Shown: positions 1 to 9,133, counted from the stretch's first letter. The stretch: DNA of 64,000 nt from Oceanicaulis alexandrii DSM 11625 (GCF_000420265.1 NZ_ATUP01000001.1:1984001-2048000); one strand, 5' to 3'. The notes: generated from the sequence alone by a model not told the origin. A program made the numbers and translations.

Positions 1-741
1 TTGCTCGCGGCGGGCGCGATACCGGTCAAACCTGTCAGCGCGCTGGCGGGACTGCGCGCAACGCTGGAGGCCAATCTCGGTCAGTTGCGGCTTGCGGTGG
101 CGGGCGCTGGCGCGACAGGCGTCGAGATCGCCTTGTCCATGGCCAGCCTGCAGAGACGCCTGGGCGCCCGCCCGCAAACCCTGCTCGCCGGGCCTGAGCT
201 GATGCCGGGCTGGCCGGATCGGGCGCGGCGCCTGGCTCTGGAGGCGATGGCGCGCTGCGGCGTGGAGTATGTGCCCCATCGGGTCGAGGATCTGTCCATG
301 GGGTTGGTGCATTTCGGGCAGCGCAAGGTCGCGCCCGTGGACATTCTGGTGGCGGCGACCGGGCTCAGCGCCAATGTGCCCGATGGATTGGAGGCGCCCG
401 AGGAAGGTTTGCCGGTCAACGCGGATCTATCTTGGACCGGGGATCCCGCGGTGTTCGCAGCGGGCGATTGCGCTCGCATTGTGGACCATCCCCGGCCCAA
501 GCTGGGCGTGTTCGGCGTGCGCGCGGCGCCGATCCTGATCCAGAACCTGATCAACGCCGCATTGGGTCAAAAGGCGCGCCGGCATTACACGCCGCAGTCA
601 AGATGGCTGTCGATACTGGATGTGGGCGACGGGACGGGGCTGGCGCGCTATGGCGATCTGGCGTTTTCAGGTAAGCCGGCCTTGCACCTCAAACGCTGGC
701 TCGATAGCCGTTTCCTGCAACGTTACAGGGTGGAGCACTGA
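1..741 (+). CDS. FAD-dependent NAD(P)H oxidoreductase (NDH-2-like), 5' partial
   Basis: C-terminal part of a pyridine nucleotide-disulfide oxidoreductase; the true start lies upstream of the window, so the TTG at base 1 is only an in-frame codon. Seen: an NAD-binding Rossmann motif VAGAGATGVE near residue 33, the late motif DILVAATGLSANVP, and the FAD-binding VFAAGDCARI followed by KLGVFGVRAAPILIQNL. This arrangement matches the NDH-2-like enzymes that in other bacteria are often fused to or sit beside selenophosphate synthetase (SelD). Here the protein ends without a SelD domain. Its physiological electron acceptor cannot be told from the sequence. The stop overlaps the start of the following phzF-like gene by one base (TGATG), so the two are probably cotranscribed. 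Confidence 0.82.
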   Translation: MLAAGAIPVKPVSALAGLRATLEANLGQLRLAVAGAGATGVEIALSMASLQRRLGARPQTLLAGPELMPGWPDRARRLALEAMARCGVEYVPHRVEDLSMGLVHFGQRKVAPVDILVAATGLSANVPDGLEAPEEGLPVNADLSWTGDPAVFAAGDCARIVDHPRPKLGVFGVRAAPILIQNLINAALGQKARRHYTPQSRWLSILDVGDGTGLARYGDLAFSGKPALHLKRWLDSRFLQRYRVEH

Positions 742-1556
742 TGGAATTTCCCTACGCCGAGATGCATGCCTTTCCCGATGGCCACACTCCGCACACCGGC
801 AATCCGGCAGGCGTGGTGCTGCTGCATCGCGACCTGCCCGACGCCGATCTTCTGGGCGTGGCGCAATCAAACAATCTGTCCGAGACCGCCTATCTGAAGG
901 CCATGGGCGAGAAAGACCAGTGGGCGCTGCGCTGGTTCACGCCCGGACTGGAAGTGGAGCTGTGCGGGCATGCGACGCTCGCCTCGGCTGCCTGGTTGTT
1001 TGAAACCGGACGGGTAATGGGACCTGAAGCGCGCTTTCATACCCTGTCGGGATTATTGAAGGTCATCCGGCTGGACGATGGCCGCTATCAGATGGATTTC
1101 CCGCAGATCGGGTACACGCCGGGGCAGGCGGATGCGCCTGTGGTCGCGGCCATGGGCGGGACTGCGCCCGAAGCGGTTTATGAAATCGAGCGCGTGCACG
1201 GCAATCGCTACCAGATGCTGGTGTATGCGGATGAGGCTGTGGTGGTCGGTCTCAATCCCGACATCAAGGCGCTGGCCGCCACGCGCACCAATGTCATAGC
1301 AACCGCGCCAGGCCGGGCGACCGATTTCGTGTCGCGCTTCTTCGGTCCGGCCAGCGGCGTCGACGAAGATCCTGTGACAGGGTCGGCGCATTGCACGCTG
1401 GCGCCGTACTGGTTCGAGCGGTTAGGGGAAACGGCGCTCAAGGCCCGGCAAGTCGGCCCGCGCCCTGGCGCGCTGGAAGTGCGCGCCGGAGCGGCGGGCC
1501 GTGTGTTGCTGGTCGGATCCGCCAAACGGTATCTGGATGGCGTGATCCGGATCTAG
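741..1556 (+). CDS. PhzF family phenazine-biosynthesis-like isomerase
   Basis: 271 aa, the usual length for the PhzF/YddE diaminopimelate-epimerase-like fold. N-terminal motifs GNPAGVVLL and NNLSETAYL (with the family's catalytic Glu in SET) and WFTPGLEVELCGHATLASA are typical; a second-half motif is GVDEDPVTGSAHCTLAPYW. Known members isomerise small metabolites; outside phenazine producers the substrate is mostly unknown, and no phenazine genes are visible here. The gene starts on the last base of the upstream oxidoreductase stop codon and ends 7 bases from the convergent secreted-protein gene. I am sure of the family and not of the reaction. Confidence 0.9.
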   Translation: MEFPYAEMHAFPDGHTPHTGNPAGVVLLHRDLPDADLLGVAQSNNLSETAYLKAMGEKDQWALRWFTPGLEVELCGHATLASAAWLFETGRVMGPEARFHTLSGLLKVIRLDDGRYQMDFPQIGYTPGQADAPVVAAMGGTAPEAVYEIERVHGNRYQMLVYADEAVVVGLNPDIKALAATRTNVIATAPGRATDFVSRFFGPASGVDEDPVTGSAHCTLAPYWFERLGETALKARQVGPRPGALEVRAGAAGRVLLVGSAKRYLDGVIRI

Positions 1557-1562
1557 CGGGGC

Positions 1563-2126
1563 CTAGTGACGGCTTCGGCCATGGCCCCGTCCGCGCCCGC
1601 GATCATGATGATCCCAATTCCGGTCGCGGCCCCTTGCATGATGATCCCGACCGTGACGGCCGCGCACCACCTGGACCGGCACCGGCCCCCAGCGGGTTTC
1701 CACAAAGAACTCGCCTGTGCGACGGTCCAGATACGCGCGATCCGGGCGCAGCCGTTCGCCGGTGCGGCCCTGGCGCAATTCACGGCGGCTGGGGACATAC
1801 TCCCAGGATCGATCCGGGCAGTCGATGACGCGGCGGTCGCGTCGGTCTTCCCGGCGGTCGCGCCAGCCCGTGTCATAGCGACGGTCGCGGCGATCTTCGC
1901 GCAAATCCGGACAGGTTCTGGCGTAGACGATGAAATGACCCTCCGGGCCATTCCAGCGACCGCCGCGATGATGCGGTTCATATCCACGCTGGCGGCCGTA
2001 ACCCTGAGCGGTCGCAGTCGCCGCCGTCGTGACGCTGGCGGTCGCCGTCTGGGCGACGGCAGGGGCTGCAGTGACGGCCAGTCCCGCGAAGGCGGCGGCC
2101 GCAGCAAGTTTGGCGAACATATGCAT
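1563..2126 (-). CDS. secreted Arg/Asp/His-rich protein of unknown function
   Basis: 187 aa with a clear Sec signal peptide (positive n-region, Ala-rich core, cleavage near AVAQ at about residue 26). The mature part is extremely rich in Arg, Asp and His, with tandem RRDR/REDRRDRR stretches in the middle and an HGRDHHARGRDRNWDHHDRG tail. Two conserved-looking cores are GHFIVYARTCPD and LDRRTGEFFVETRWGPVPV. An AGGAGAG ribosome-binding site precedes the ATG at 2126, which fixes the start. I do not recognise a named family; RcnB-like periplasmic proteins have similar composition, but the match is compositional only. It diverges from the trypsin-like protease gene, and the roughly 165 bp between them must hold both promoters. 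Confidence 0.7.
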   Translation of the reverse strand: MHMFAKLAAAAAFAGLAVTAAPAVAQTATASVTTAATATAQGYGRQRGYEPHHRGGRWNGPEGHFIVYARTCPDLREDRRDRRYDTGWRDRREDRRDRRVIDCPDRSWEYVPSRRELRQGRTGERLRPDRAYLDRRTGEFFVETRWGPVPVQVVRGRHGRDHHARGRDRNWDHHDRGRGRGHGRSRH

Positions 2127-2291
2127 GGTGTCTCTCCTTCATCGAGGGCCTGGCGGCCTGATGGGATGACACTGCCAGTGCGCGCCTGAACGTGGGCTGG
2201 GTCAGGCTTTCATGTTCTATTCAACCAGATGAACGATACTATGGCTCAAAGGCGCACGGGGGCGCGCCGCAGATTCATTGGGGACCAGCTT

Positions 2292-3590
2292 ATGATCAAA
2301 TCCGTCTTGGCCGCTGCGGCGGGGCTCTTGCTGCTCGCGGGCGGCGCGCAGGCCCAGCAGCTTGATTGGCCGCAAGGCTCGACCGACGCGTTCTCCAGTC
2401 GCGATTACCAGCGCCTGCTGCATCAGGTGACCAAGCCGGGCGCAAATCCCGTGGCGGGCGCAAGCGCCGTCGCCGGGGATGACAGCTGTCGCTACGCCAA
2501 TGACAATGAGTGCGATGAGCCAGGGCTGGGCACCGGCGCCTGCTCAGCGGGCACCGACCGGTCTGATTGCTGGCGATTGATGGCGGGGGTCGAGGATGAT
2601 TCATGCCAGTGGGCCAATGATGGCGAGTGCGATGAACCGGGCTTTGGCACCGGCGCCTGCGTTCAGGCCACAGACCGCACCGATTGCGGCCCGTTGATTG
2701 AACTGCGCTTTCGCAACGATCAGTGCGACACGGCCTTTAACGGCATCTGTGAAGAGCCCGGCGTGGGTAATGGCGCCTGTGCGGAACGGTCTGATCGCGC
2801 CGATTGCATTGGCCGCGAACGTCCCATGTCCATCCAGGATCATTATTTCGGCAATGATGACAGGGTCTTGATGGACACTGGCGTGTTTCCTTGGAGCGTG
2901 GTCGGCTATATCGAGTTTGACGCAGGCGGAACCTGCACCGCGACCTTGATTGGCGAGGACGTGCTGGTCACGGCGGCGCATTGCATTTCCGAGGGCGGAC
3001 GCATCGATGCGGCTGGCGTTTTCCGGACAGGCGAGAATTTGCCCGGCGGCGCGCGAACGGCGCGCGTGATCGACTATTTGATGGATGATGACTGGGACGA
3101 AGCGGCGTTCAGCGCAGGCGATACGCTGGACGGGACGGACTGGGCGCTCTTGCGTCTGGACCAGCCTCTGGGCGCCGAGCTGGGTCATGTGGGTTATGAA
3201 GCGCTGGTGGATGACCAGGGGCCGCGCGCGGCCTTGCGCGCCCCGATCCGTCAGGCGGGGTATTCTTGGGATACCGGGTCGAACCTGTCAGGCAATCTCG
3301 ATTGCCGCATCATCGAGGTCTTTGACGACAATACGATGGCGCATAATTGCGACACCACACGGGGCGATTCAGGCTCGCCCTTCATGACCGAGCGCAATGG
3401 CGAATGGCGGATTGTGGCGACGGATTCAAACTTCCGCTCCAACCCGGACGGCCCCTTCATCTATATCGCCGCGCGGTCAGATCGCTGGGCGCCGATGGTT
3501 GAGGATTTTGCCGCGGGCCGGATCGGAAATGGCGGGTTGCGCGCCCAGGGCCCTGGCAAACCGGGCAAGCCTGAGCCGATCAAGAAATAG
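2292..3590 (+). CDS. secreted trypsin-like serine protease with three Cys-rich repeats
   Basis: 432 aa from the ATG at 2292, chosen because it begins a signal peptide (cleavage near AQAQQ, residue 22) and has GGGGA upstream; a longer in-frame start at 2229 would bury the signal. After a short linker come three repeats at about residues 66-93, 105-132 and 145-172, each with four Cys, a CDEPG-like core and a final (T/S)DRxDC. The S1 peptidase domain follows with the full triad: His230 in VTAAHC, Asp283 in GTDWALL, Ser360 in RGDSGSP. The C-terminus is Gly/Pro/Lys rich. The repeats resemble Notch/LNR-type calcium-binding modules in spacing and acidity, which is my inference. An extracytoplasmic peptidase is secure; the substrate is unknown. 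Confidence 0.9.
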   Translation: MIKSVLAAAAGLLLLAGGAQAQQLDWPQGSTDAFSSRDYQRLLHQVTKPGANPVAGASAVAGDDSCRYANDNECDEPGLGTGACSAGTDRSDCWRLMAGVEDDSCQWANDGECDEPGFGTGACVQATDRTDCGPLIELRFRNDQCDTAFNGICEEPGVGNGACAERSDRADCIGRERPMSIQDHYFGNDDRVLMDTGVFPWSVVGYIEFDAGGTCTATLIGEDVLVTAAHCISEGGRIDAAGVFRTGENLPGGARTARVIDYLMDDDWDEAAFSAGDTLDGTDWALLRLDQPLGAELGHVGYEALVDDQGPRAALRAPIRQAGYSWDTGSNLSGNLDCRIIEVFDDNTMAHNCDTTRGDSGSPFMTERNGEWRIVATDSNFRSNPDGPFIYIAARSDRWAPMVEDFAAGRIGNGGLRAQGPGKPGKPEPIKK

Positions 3591-3599
3591 GTCGAGCGC

Positions 3600-4613
3600 C
3601 TAGAACTCCCGGATCAAAGCGAGGTCGGTGCGGCTGTCACCGGCCTCGAATCCGGGTTCCGGGTCAAACTCATAGCGATAGCGATAGCGCACCTCCAGGG
3701 ACCATAAATCGCCCAGATCGGTGTTCAGGCGGAACAACTGGTCGGCGCGCGCGCTATTGGAGGCCAGAAGTCGCGTTTCAGATTCAAGGCGCATGGTGTC
3801 GCTGAGCTGCAGCTCCATGTCCGACAACAGATCGAACGCGCCCTCCAGATAGTCGCCATTATCCACTTCGCTGATATAGCGCAGGCCTGGCGCGGCGCGC
3901 AGCGTCCACTCGACAGCGTCTCTCTGCAGCGCGCGATAGCCGGCGCCGACGCCCAGAAACCCGGTCCAGTCAAAGCCCGATAATTGATCGCGCTCCCATT
4001 CAGTGTTGGCGAACAGGGTCCAGCGCTCCCCGGCTTCGCGTTCGCCGCGCGCTTTCACGATCAGCTCGTCGCGTCCCACATTGTCGTCGGTTTCCGAGTA
4101 GGAATAGATCGCGCTGGTCTCAAAGCCCCAGCCGACCAGCTCACGTTCTGCATCCAGGCCAAGGGTATAGTCCAGACGCTCAGTGTCGCCGCTATCTGCG
4201 CGCACGCCCAGACGAACCTTGCCCGTCCAGAGTTCAGAGTGCGCCCGGGTGATCAGCTCGACGGCGCTCGCCGGCGCCGCGATCCAGAACGGGTCGATTT
4301 TGGACGCCTGCGCCGCGTCCAGACCTGCGTCAGTTTCAACGGCGATTACGGCCGGCTCCGGCGCCGGGGTCACGGGCGCCACCGGCAGGCCGAGAATACG
4401 GCGGGCGATCACGCCATGGCTGTGTGAGATGCGCGCTGCGCCCGCTGCAATGCGCTCCGCGGACCGGGTCAGCGCCAGCACGGTCACTGCATTGGTGAAA
4501 ATCGCGATGTCGTCTTCGGCCGCCGCCGCCATCAGCAAAGCCTGATAGGGCGGCTCTAGCCCCTCCGCCGGGGACAGGGCGAGCGCGGAGGCGGCGAGGG
4601 CGGGCAAGATCAT
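3600..4613 (-). CDS. DUF481 family (YdiY-like) outer-membrane protein
   Basis: 337 aa. A short signal-like N-terminus (MILPALAASALALSPAEG) is followed by an Ala-rich helical region, then a C-terminal half made of alternating polar/aromatic strands (WTGKVRLGVRADSGDTERLDYTLGL, LDAERELVGWGFETSAIY, LRYISEVDNGDYLEG) ending in a terminal Phe (LALIREF). This is the beta-barrel signature of DUF481/YdiY proteins, which are predicted outer-membrane or salt-induced proteins of unknown function. The start at 4613 has no strong ribosome-binding site, so the N-terminus could differ slightly. It is convergent with the protease gene, 9 bases apart. Confidence 0.82.
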   Translation of the reverse strand: MILPALAASALALSPAEGLEPPYQALLMAAAAEDDIAIFTNAVTVLALTRSAERIAAGAARISHSHGVIARRILGLPVAPVTPAPEPAVIAVETDAGLDAAQASKIDPFWIAAPASAVELITRAHSELWTGKVRLGVRADSGDTERLDYTLGLDAERELVGWGFETSAIYSYSETDDNVGRDELIVKARGEREAGERWTLFANTEWERDQLSGFDWTGFLGVGAGYRALQRDAVEWTLRAAPGLRYISEVDNGDYLEGAFDLLSDMELQLSDTMRLESETRLLASNSARADQLFRLNTDLGDLWSLEVRYRYRYEFDPEPGFEAGDSRTDLALIREF

Positions 4614-4752
4614 CGGTGAGAGGCTCCAGACACGGGCGTAATATCAAACACATCAGACGAAATGTGACAAATCCCCGGGCGTGCAAAATGGCCCGGCGAC
4701 TTGACGCTTGCGCAGGAAAGCGGCACGCCTTTGACCTGAATGGCGCCCAAAC

Positions 4753-5502
4753 ATGACGAGACCGTTTATGACCGACCCTGTCGCTGATCGCTACGCCCGC
4801 ACCGAGCCTTTGTTTCCGGACTGGGCGGCGCCCATCTATCTGTGGGTGTCTGTGGCGGCCTCGGTGATTTATCTGGGCCTGGATCTGACCACCTATTCCA
4901 TGCCGGGCCTGGCGCTGACCAAGGCGTTGGGGATCATCTTGCTCGGCGTATTCGCGCTTTTGAAGCGGGCGCCGGTGCTGGCTTTGGCGCTGATGCTGTC
5001 AGCAGGCGGCGATTATGCGCTGGCGATGAGCCCGCCCCAGCTGGAGGCCGGGATCGGCTTTTTCGGCGCGGCGCACCTGACATATATTTCGATTTTCGCC
5101 CTCATGGTCGTGAGCGGCGGTCTGAAGCGCGAAGGGCTGGTCCTGGCGGGCGGCCTGTTTGTCTTCGGCGTCGCCATGTGGTTGTGGCTCAGCCCCGGCA
5201 TGGGCGCGCTGACCGTGCCTGTCAGCCTTTATCTGGGCATCATACTCGTCATGGCGATGGCGGCGGGCCTGGTCAAAGGTCCCAATCTGATCATCATCGG
5301 CGCGCTGTTGTTCGTGGTTTCAGATTCCGTCATCGCCATGCGCTGGTTCGGCGACGTGTTGGTCTTTGAAGACAGCCTCGATTGGGGCGGGGTGATCGTC
5401 TGGGTCACCTATTACGCGGCGCAGCTCTGCCTCACCCTGGGCGTGCTTCGCGCCAGGGCTGAGGCTAAAGCTCAAACCGTGGACACGGAAGTCTCCGCCT
5501 AG
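4753..5502 (+). CDS. lysoplasmalogenase / YhhN family membrane protein
   Basis: 249 aa polytopic protein with about eight hydrophobic segments. Family hallmarks visible are LMLSAGGDYALAM (about residue 80), FGAAHLTYISIF (about 110) and ALLFVVSDSVIAMRWFG (about 195), matching the YhhN/TMEM86 family, which contains vertebrate lysoplasmalogenase (vinyl-ether hydrolysis of lysoplasmalogen). Plasmalogens are not expected in an aerobic alphaproteobacterium, so the bacterial substrate may differ. The start could be 4753 or the in-frame ATG at 4768. The TAG stop interlocks with the rpoH stop on the other strand in the sequence CCTAGG. Confidence 0.88.
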   Translation: MTRPFMTDPVADRYARTEPLFPDWAAPIYLWVSVAASVIYLGLDLTTYSMPGLALTKALGIILLGVFALLKRAPVLALALMLSAGGDYALAMSPPQLEAGIGFFGAAHLTYISIFALMVVSGGLKREGLVLAGGLFVFGVAMWLWLSPGMGALTVPVSLYLGIILVMAMAAGLVKGPNLIIIGALLFVVSDSVIAMRWFGDVLVFEDSLDWGGVIVWVTYYAAQLCLTLGVLRARAEAKAQTVDTEVSA

Positions 5503-6389
5503 GCGGGCATCAGGCCGCGTTCTTCAGCCAGCCGCTTCATCTCGTTTTGCAGCTTTTCAAACGCGCGCACCTCGATCTGGCGGATGCGTTCGCGGCTGAC
5601 GCCATAAACCTGCGCCAGATCTTCGAGGGTTTTCGGCTCTTCGGTCAGGCGACGTTCCTGAATGATGTTCTGCTCACGCTCGTTGAGCGCGCCCATGGCC
5701 TCCTGCAGCAGGGTCATGCGGGTGCTGAATTCATCAGATTCCGCCAGCTCTTCCTCGGCGTCGTCCGCATCATCGTCGGCCAGCCAGTCCTGCCATTCCG
5801 CTTCGCCGTCCGCGCGCATGGGCGCGTTGAGCGAGGCGTCAGGGCCGGACAGGCGCCGGTTCATCGAGATCACGTCGTCATCAGTGACGCCCAGCTTGGT
5901 GGCGATATGCTCGACCTGATCGGGGTGCAGATCGCCTTCGTCCAGCGCGCGCATCTGGCTTTTCATCCGGCGTAGATTGAAGAAGAGCTTCTTCTGAGCC
6001 GCCGTGGTGCCCATTTTCACCAGCGACCAGGAGCGCAGGATGTATTCCTGGATCGAGGCGCGGATCCACCACATGGCGTAGGTGGCCAGGCGGAACCCCT
6101 TGTCGGGATCAAACTTCTTCACTGCCTGCATCAGGCCCACATTGCCTTCGCTGATCACTTCCGCGATCGGCAGGCCATAGCCGCGATAGCCCATGGCGAT
6201 CTTGGCGACGAGGCGCAAATGGGAGGTGACAAGCTGGTGGGCGGCGTCGGAATCTTCATGCTCCTGCCAGCGCTTGGCCAGCATGAACTCCTGATCTTTT
6301 TCCAACATGGGGAATTTGCGGATCTCCGCGAGATACCGCGACAGACCGGCTTCCGGCGACATTGTCAGCGCTGATTTCATATTCGCCAT
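5499..6389 (-). CDS. rpoH: RNA polymerase sigma-32 (heat-shock) factor
   Basis: 296 aa, standard RpoH length. Region 2 (residues about 50-120) includes LVTSHLRLVAKIAMGYRGYG and FRLATYAMWWIRASIQEYIL. The diagnostic RpoH box QKKLFFNLR is at 132-140. Region 4 ends with TLEDLAQVYGVSRERIRQIE, the -35-recognising helix-turn-helix. An acidic insert (DWLADDDADDAEEELAESDE) lies between regions 3 and 4, as in other alphaproteobacterial RpoH proteins. It directs transcription of chaperone and protease genes. About 200 bp of intergenic sequence precedes it, enough for several promoters. The last four bases overlap the convergent YhhN gene. Confidence 0.97.
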   Translation of the reverse strand: MANMKSALTMSPEAGLSRYLAEIRKFPMLEKDQEFMLAKRWQEHEDSDAAHQLVTSHLRLVAKIAMGYRGYGLPIAEVISEGNVGLMQAVKKFDPDKGFRLATYAMWWIRASIQEYILRSWSLVKMGTTAAQKKLFFNLRRMKSQMRALDEGDLHPDQVEHIATKLGVTDDDVISMNRRLSGPDASLNAPMRADGEAEWQDWLADDDADDAEEELAESDEFSTRMTLLQEAMGALNEREQNIIQERRLTEEPKTLEDLAQVYGVSRERIRQIEVRAFEKLQNEMKRLAEERGLMPA

Positions 6390-6604
6390 GTGTCACTCCC
6401 CAGTGAGCCCTTGGCGCCGACAGAATGAGCAGCGCCGCGTTCATTTAGGTAGCCCATTTCCAGATTAACAGGGGTCACAAGCCAGTGAGGCTGAAACACA
6501 ATCCGTCAGGCCTTGAGATTAAAGCAAAAAACGGCGCCCGGATTAAGGCGTCTCACGGAAACAATGTATTGCCCTGACGGACGGGCCTCGTGAAAACTCC
6601 GCTT

Positions 6605-7123
6605 ATGGATATCTCAGTACGACAGGCCCGTCCGGGCGATCAGGACGCCCTTGCCCTTGTGGGCGCGGCGACATTTCTGGAAAGCTATGCCGGCGTCGTG
6701 GACGGCGGCGCCATCATTCGTCATTGCGCTGAGCGGCATACGCCGGAGGTTTATGCGCAGGCGCTTGAAACGCCCGGCCAGGCGCTCTGGCTGGCCGAAC
6801 AGGACCCTGGTGCGGCGCCCGTGGGGTATCTTCACCTGACCGAGCCCGATCTGCCGGTTGAAACACGCGCCGCCGATCTTGAGATCAAGCGTATCTATGT
6901 TCTTGCGAGCCTGCATCGCTCGGGCCTGGGACGGCGTTTTCTTGACGCGGCGCGTGATCATGCGGGCGCCGCAGGCGCCCGACGCCTCTTGCTGGGCGTC
7001 TATCAGGGCAACACCCGGGCGCTCGCCTTTTATGACCGTATGGGGTTTGAAAAAATCGGGACGCGCCAGTTTGATGTGGGTGGGCGCATCTATGACGACT
7101 GGGTGTTGGCGCTGACGGTGTGA
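6605..7123 (+). CDS. GNAT family N-acetyltransferase
   Basis: 172 aa from the ATG at 6605; an in-frame GTG at 6590 would add five residues and cannot be excluded. The acetyl-CoA-binding motif A is clear: LEIKRIYVLASLHRSGLGRR, with the Q/R-x-x-G-x-G/A signature as HRSGLGRR. Motif B follows as LLLGVYQGNTRALAFYDRMGF, ending in the typical KIGTRQFDVGG strand. The acceptor could be a small molecule, an antibiotic or a protein N-terminus; nothing in the neighbourhood decides. It stands alone between rpoH (divergent) and the symporter gene. Confidence 0.9.
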   Translation: MDISVRQARPGDQDALALVGAATFLESYAGVVDGGAIIRHCAERHTPEVYAQALETPGQALWLAEQDPGAAPVGYLHLTEPDLPVETRAADLEIKRIYVLASLHRSGLGRRFLDAARDHAGAAGARRLLLGVYQGNTRALAFYDRMGFEKIGTRQFDVGGRIYDDWVLALTV

Positions 7124-7197
7124 GCGCCCCAGGGAACAGAAAAACCACAATTGAAATATGCCTTTATGCGCTCTCTTAAGCGCTTTAGGGTGTGGGC

Positions 7198-8085
7198 ATG
7201 GATACTCTGTTCGCCCAAGTTCTGCTGCCGCTCGCCCTGGCCTTTATCATGTTCACCCTCGGGGTGGGGCTGACGGCGGCTGATTTCAAACGCATCGCGC
7301 TCCAGCCCAGGGCGTTTCTCGTGGGCACGGCGCTGCAATTCATCTCGCTGCCCTTGATCGCCATCGCGCTGGTGGCGTTTTTGCCGATCCCGCCGATTGT
7401 GAAAGTGGGCGTGGTATTGTTGGCGGCCTGTCCGGGCGGAACCACATCCAATCTGCTCACCCATATGGCGCGGGGCGATGTGGCGTTGTCGGTCTCTTTG
7501 ACCGCGATCACGTCGCTGGCGTCTGTGGTGACCGTGCCGCTGGTTTTGATGGTGGCGCTGGCGCTGTTCATGGGGCCGGACGCGCCACAGGTGGGCATGG
7601 TGTCCACAGGCGTGGTGATTTTCGCGCTGACTGTGATCCCGGTCGCGCTGGGCATGGTGTTGCGCAAGTTGGCGCCTGGCGTTGCGCTGGGGCTGGAACG
7701 CAATTCACGCTTCATGTCAGCTTTGGTGTTCACCGCGGTCGTTCTGGCGACCATCATCAATGAAGGGCTGGGCGAAACCCTGCGCCGCCTGACCCAGGCA
7801 GGCGCGGTGTCACTGGCGCTGAATGTGGCCGCCATGGCGGTCGCGTTCGCTGTGTCGAGCTGGATGGCGTTCAAGATGCGCCAGCGGATCGCGCTGACGC
7901 TGGAGTGCGGCTTGCAGAACGCCACGCTCGCCATTGTGGTGGCGAGCTCGCTCCTGGGCGATATCGACTACGCCATGCCCGCAGCGATCTACGGCCTGAT
8001 GATGTTCGCCACGGCGGGCGTATTCATCCTGTGGGCGCGGCGCTGGTCAAAGGCGGCGGTGCGCGCCCGGGCGATGGCGCGTTAG
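7198..8085 (+). CDS. bile acid:sodium symporter family transporter
   Basis: 295 aa with about nine or ten transmembrane helices. Motifs of the SBF/BASS family are visible: FIMFTLGVGLTAADF near the N-terminus, AACPGGTTSNLLTHMARGDVALSVSLTAI (the discontinuous helix that binds Na+) and CGLQNATLAIVVASSLL, the second Na+-binding crossover. Bacterial members import organic anions, but substrates vary. The ATG at 7198 is preferred over the GTG at 7192 because AGGG lies seven bases before it. The stop overlaps the convergent pseudouridine synthase by four bases. Confidence 0.9.
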   Translation: MDTLFAQVLLPLALAFIMFTLGVGLTAADFKRIALQPRAFLVGTALQFISLPLIAIALVAFLPIPPIVKVGVVLLAACPGGTTSNLLTHMARGDVALSVSLTAITSLASVVTVPLVLMVALALFMGPDAPQVGMVSTGVVIFALTVIPVALGMVLRKLAPGVALGLERNSRFMSALVFTAVVLATIINEGLGETLRRLTQAGAVSLALNVAAMAVAFAVSSWMAFKMRQRIALTLECGLQNATLAIVVASSLLGDIDYAMPAAIYGLMMFATAGVFILWARRWSKAAVRARAMAR

Positions 8086-9092
8086 ATCCGCTCCAGAAAG
8101 CCTTCCAGCCTTTGCATGTCCTTGGGCAGCTCGGTTTCAAATCTTACAGCTTCGCCTGTCACGGGGTGTTCAAAGCCCAGCACGGCGGCGTGCAGCGCCT
8201 GGCGGCGGAAATCCTTGAAGTCCTTGCCGCTGTCGAGTTTCGCCAGCGGGGTGGAGCGGCCCCGCCCATAGACCGGATCGCCCAGCAACGGGCAGCCGAT
8301 ATGGGCCATATGCACCCGGATCTGGTGGGTGCGCCCGGTTTCAAGACGGCAGCGTACCAAAGCGCACATGGGATGGCCCACAGACTTGCCCGGCTCCTGG
8401 CCAAAGGTTTTCAGCGTCTCGTAATTGGTGATGGCGTGTTTGCCGGCGTTCGACTCCGGTCTGTCTATCACCGCCATTTTCTTGCGGTCATGGCTGGAGC
8501 GCGCCAGCCGCGTTTCGATCCGCCCTGTGCGGGGTTGCGGTGCGGCGCGCGTGAAAGCCAGATAGGCGCGTTCGACCGTGTGGGCCGCGAATTGCTCGGA
8601 CAGGCCCTGATGCGCCTTGTCGGTCTTGGCGGCCACCATGACGCCGGAGGTGTCCTTGTCCAGGCGATGCACGATGCCTGGGCGCTCCACCCCGCCAATG
8701 CCTGACAGCGATCCGGCGCAATGATACAGCAGGGCGTGCACCAGCGTGCCGGTCCAGTGTCCGGCGGCGGGATGCACCGCCATGCCCGCGGGCTTGTTGA
8801 TGACGATCAGATGGTCGTCTTCAAACAGGACCTCCAGCGGAATGTCCTCAGGTGTCGGCGTCGCTTCCACAGGGGCGGGCACGTCGAGACGATACACTGC
8901 GCCTTCGCGCACTTTCGCAGACGGATCGGTCAGCGCTTCGCCATCCACACTCAGACAGCCCTGCTCGACCAACGCCTTGCAGCGCGAGCGGGAGAGGTCG
9001 TCCCACACTCCGGCCATCCAGCGGTCCAGGCGCGCGCCGGAATCTTCGGCGGCCGCAACCTGTTCTCTGGGCGTATTTTCGTTCAGTTTCAA
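8082..9092 (-). CDS. rluD: RluA/RluD family 23S rRNA pseudouridine synthase
   Basis: 336 aa. An N-terminal S4 RNA-binding domain (residues about 18-80, SRSRCKALVEQGCLSVDGE) is followed by the catalytic domain, with the active-site Asp in GIVHRLDKDTSGVMVAAKT, the strand VINKPAGMAVHPA, and GRTHQIRVHMAHIGCPLLGDPVY. This order is that of RluD (U1911/1915/1917 of helix 69) and RluC; S4 plus the HRLDKDTSG motif fit RluD slightly better. The specific rRNA target is inferred. Its promoter region abuts the start of the TonB receptor leader, so the two diverge. Confidence 0.88.
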   Translation of the reverse strand: MKLNENTPREQVAAAEDSGARLDRWMAGVWDDLSRSRCKALVEQGCLSVDGEALTDPSAKVREGAVYRLDVPAPVEATPTPEDIPLEVLFEDDHLIVINKPAGMAVHPAAGHWTGTLVHALLYHCAGSLSGIGGVERPGIVHRLDKDTSGVMVAAKTDKAHQGLSEQFAAHTVERAYLAFTRAAPQPRTGRIETRLARSSHDRKKMAVIDRPESNAGKHAITNYETLKTFGQEPGKSVGHPMCALVRCRLETGRTHQIRVHMAHIGCPLLGDPVYGRGRSTPLAKLDSGKDFKDFRRQALHAAVLGFEHPVTGEAVRFETELPKDMQRLEGFLERI

Positions 9093-9133
9093 ATGAATGC
9101 GCCTATTCGTTTATGCATATTGAGTGGCTTTTG

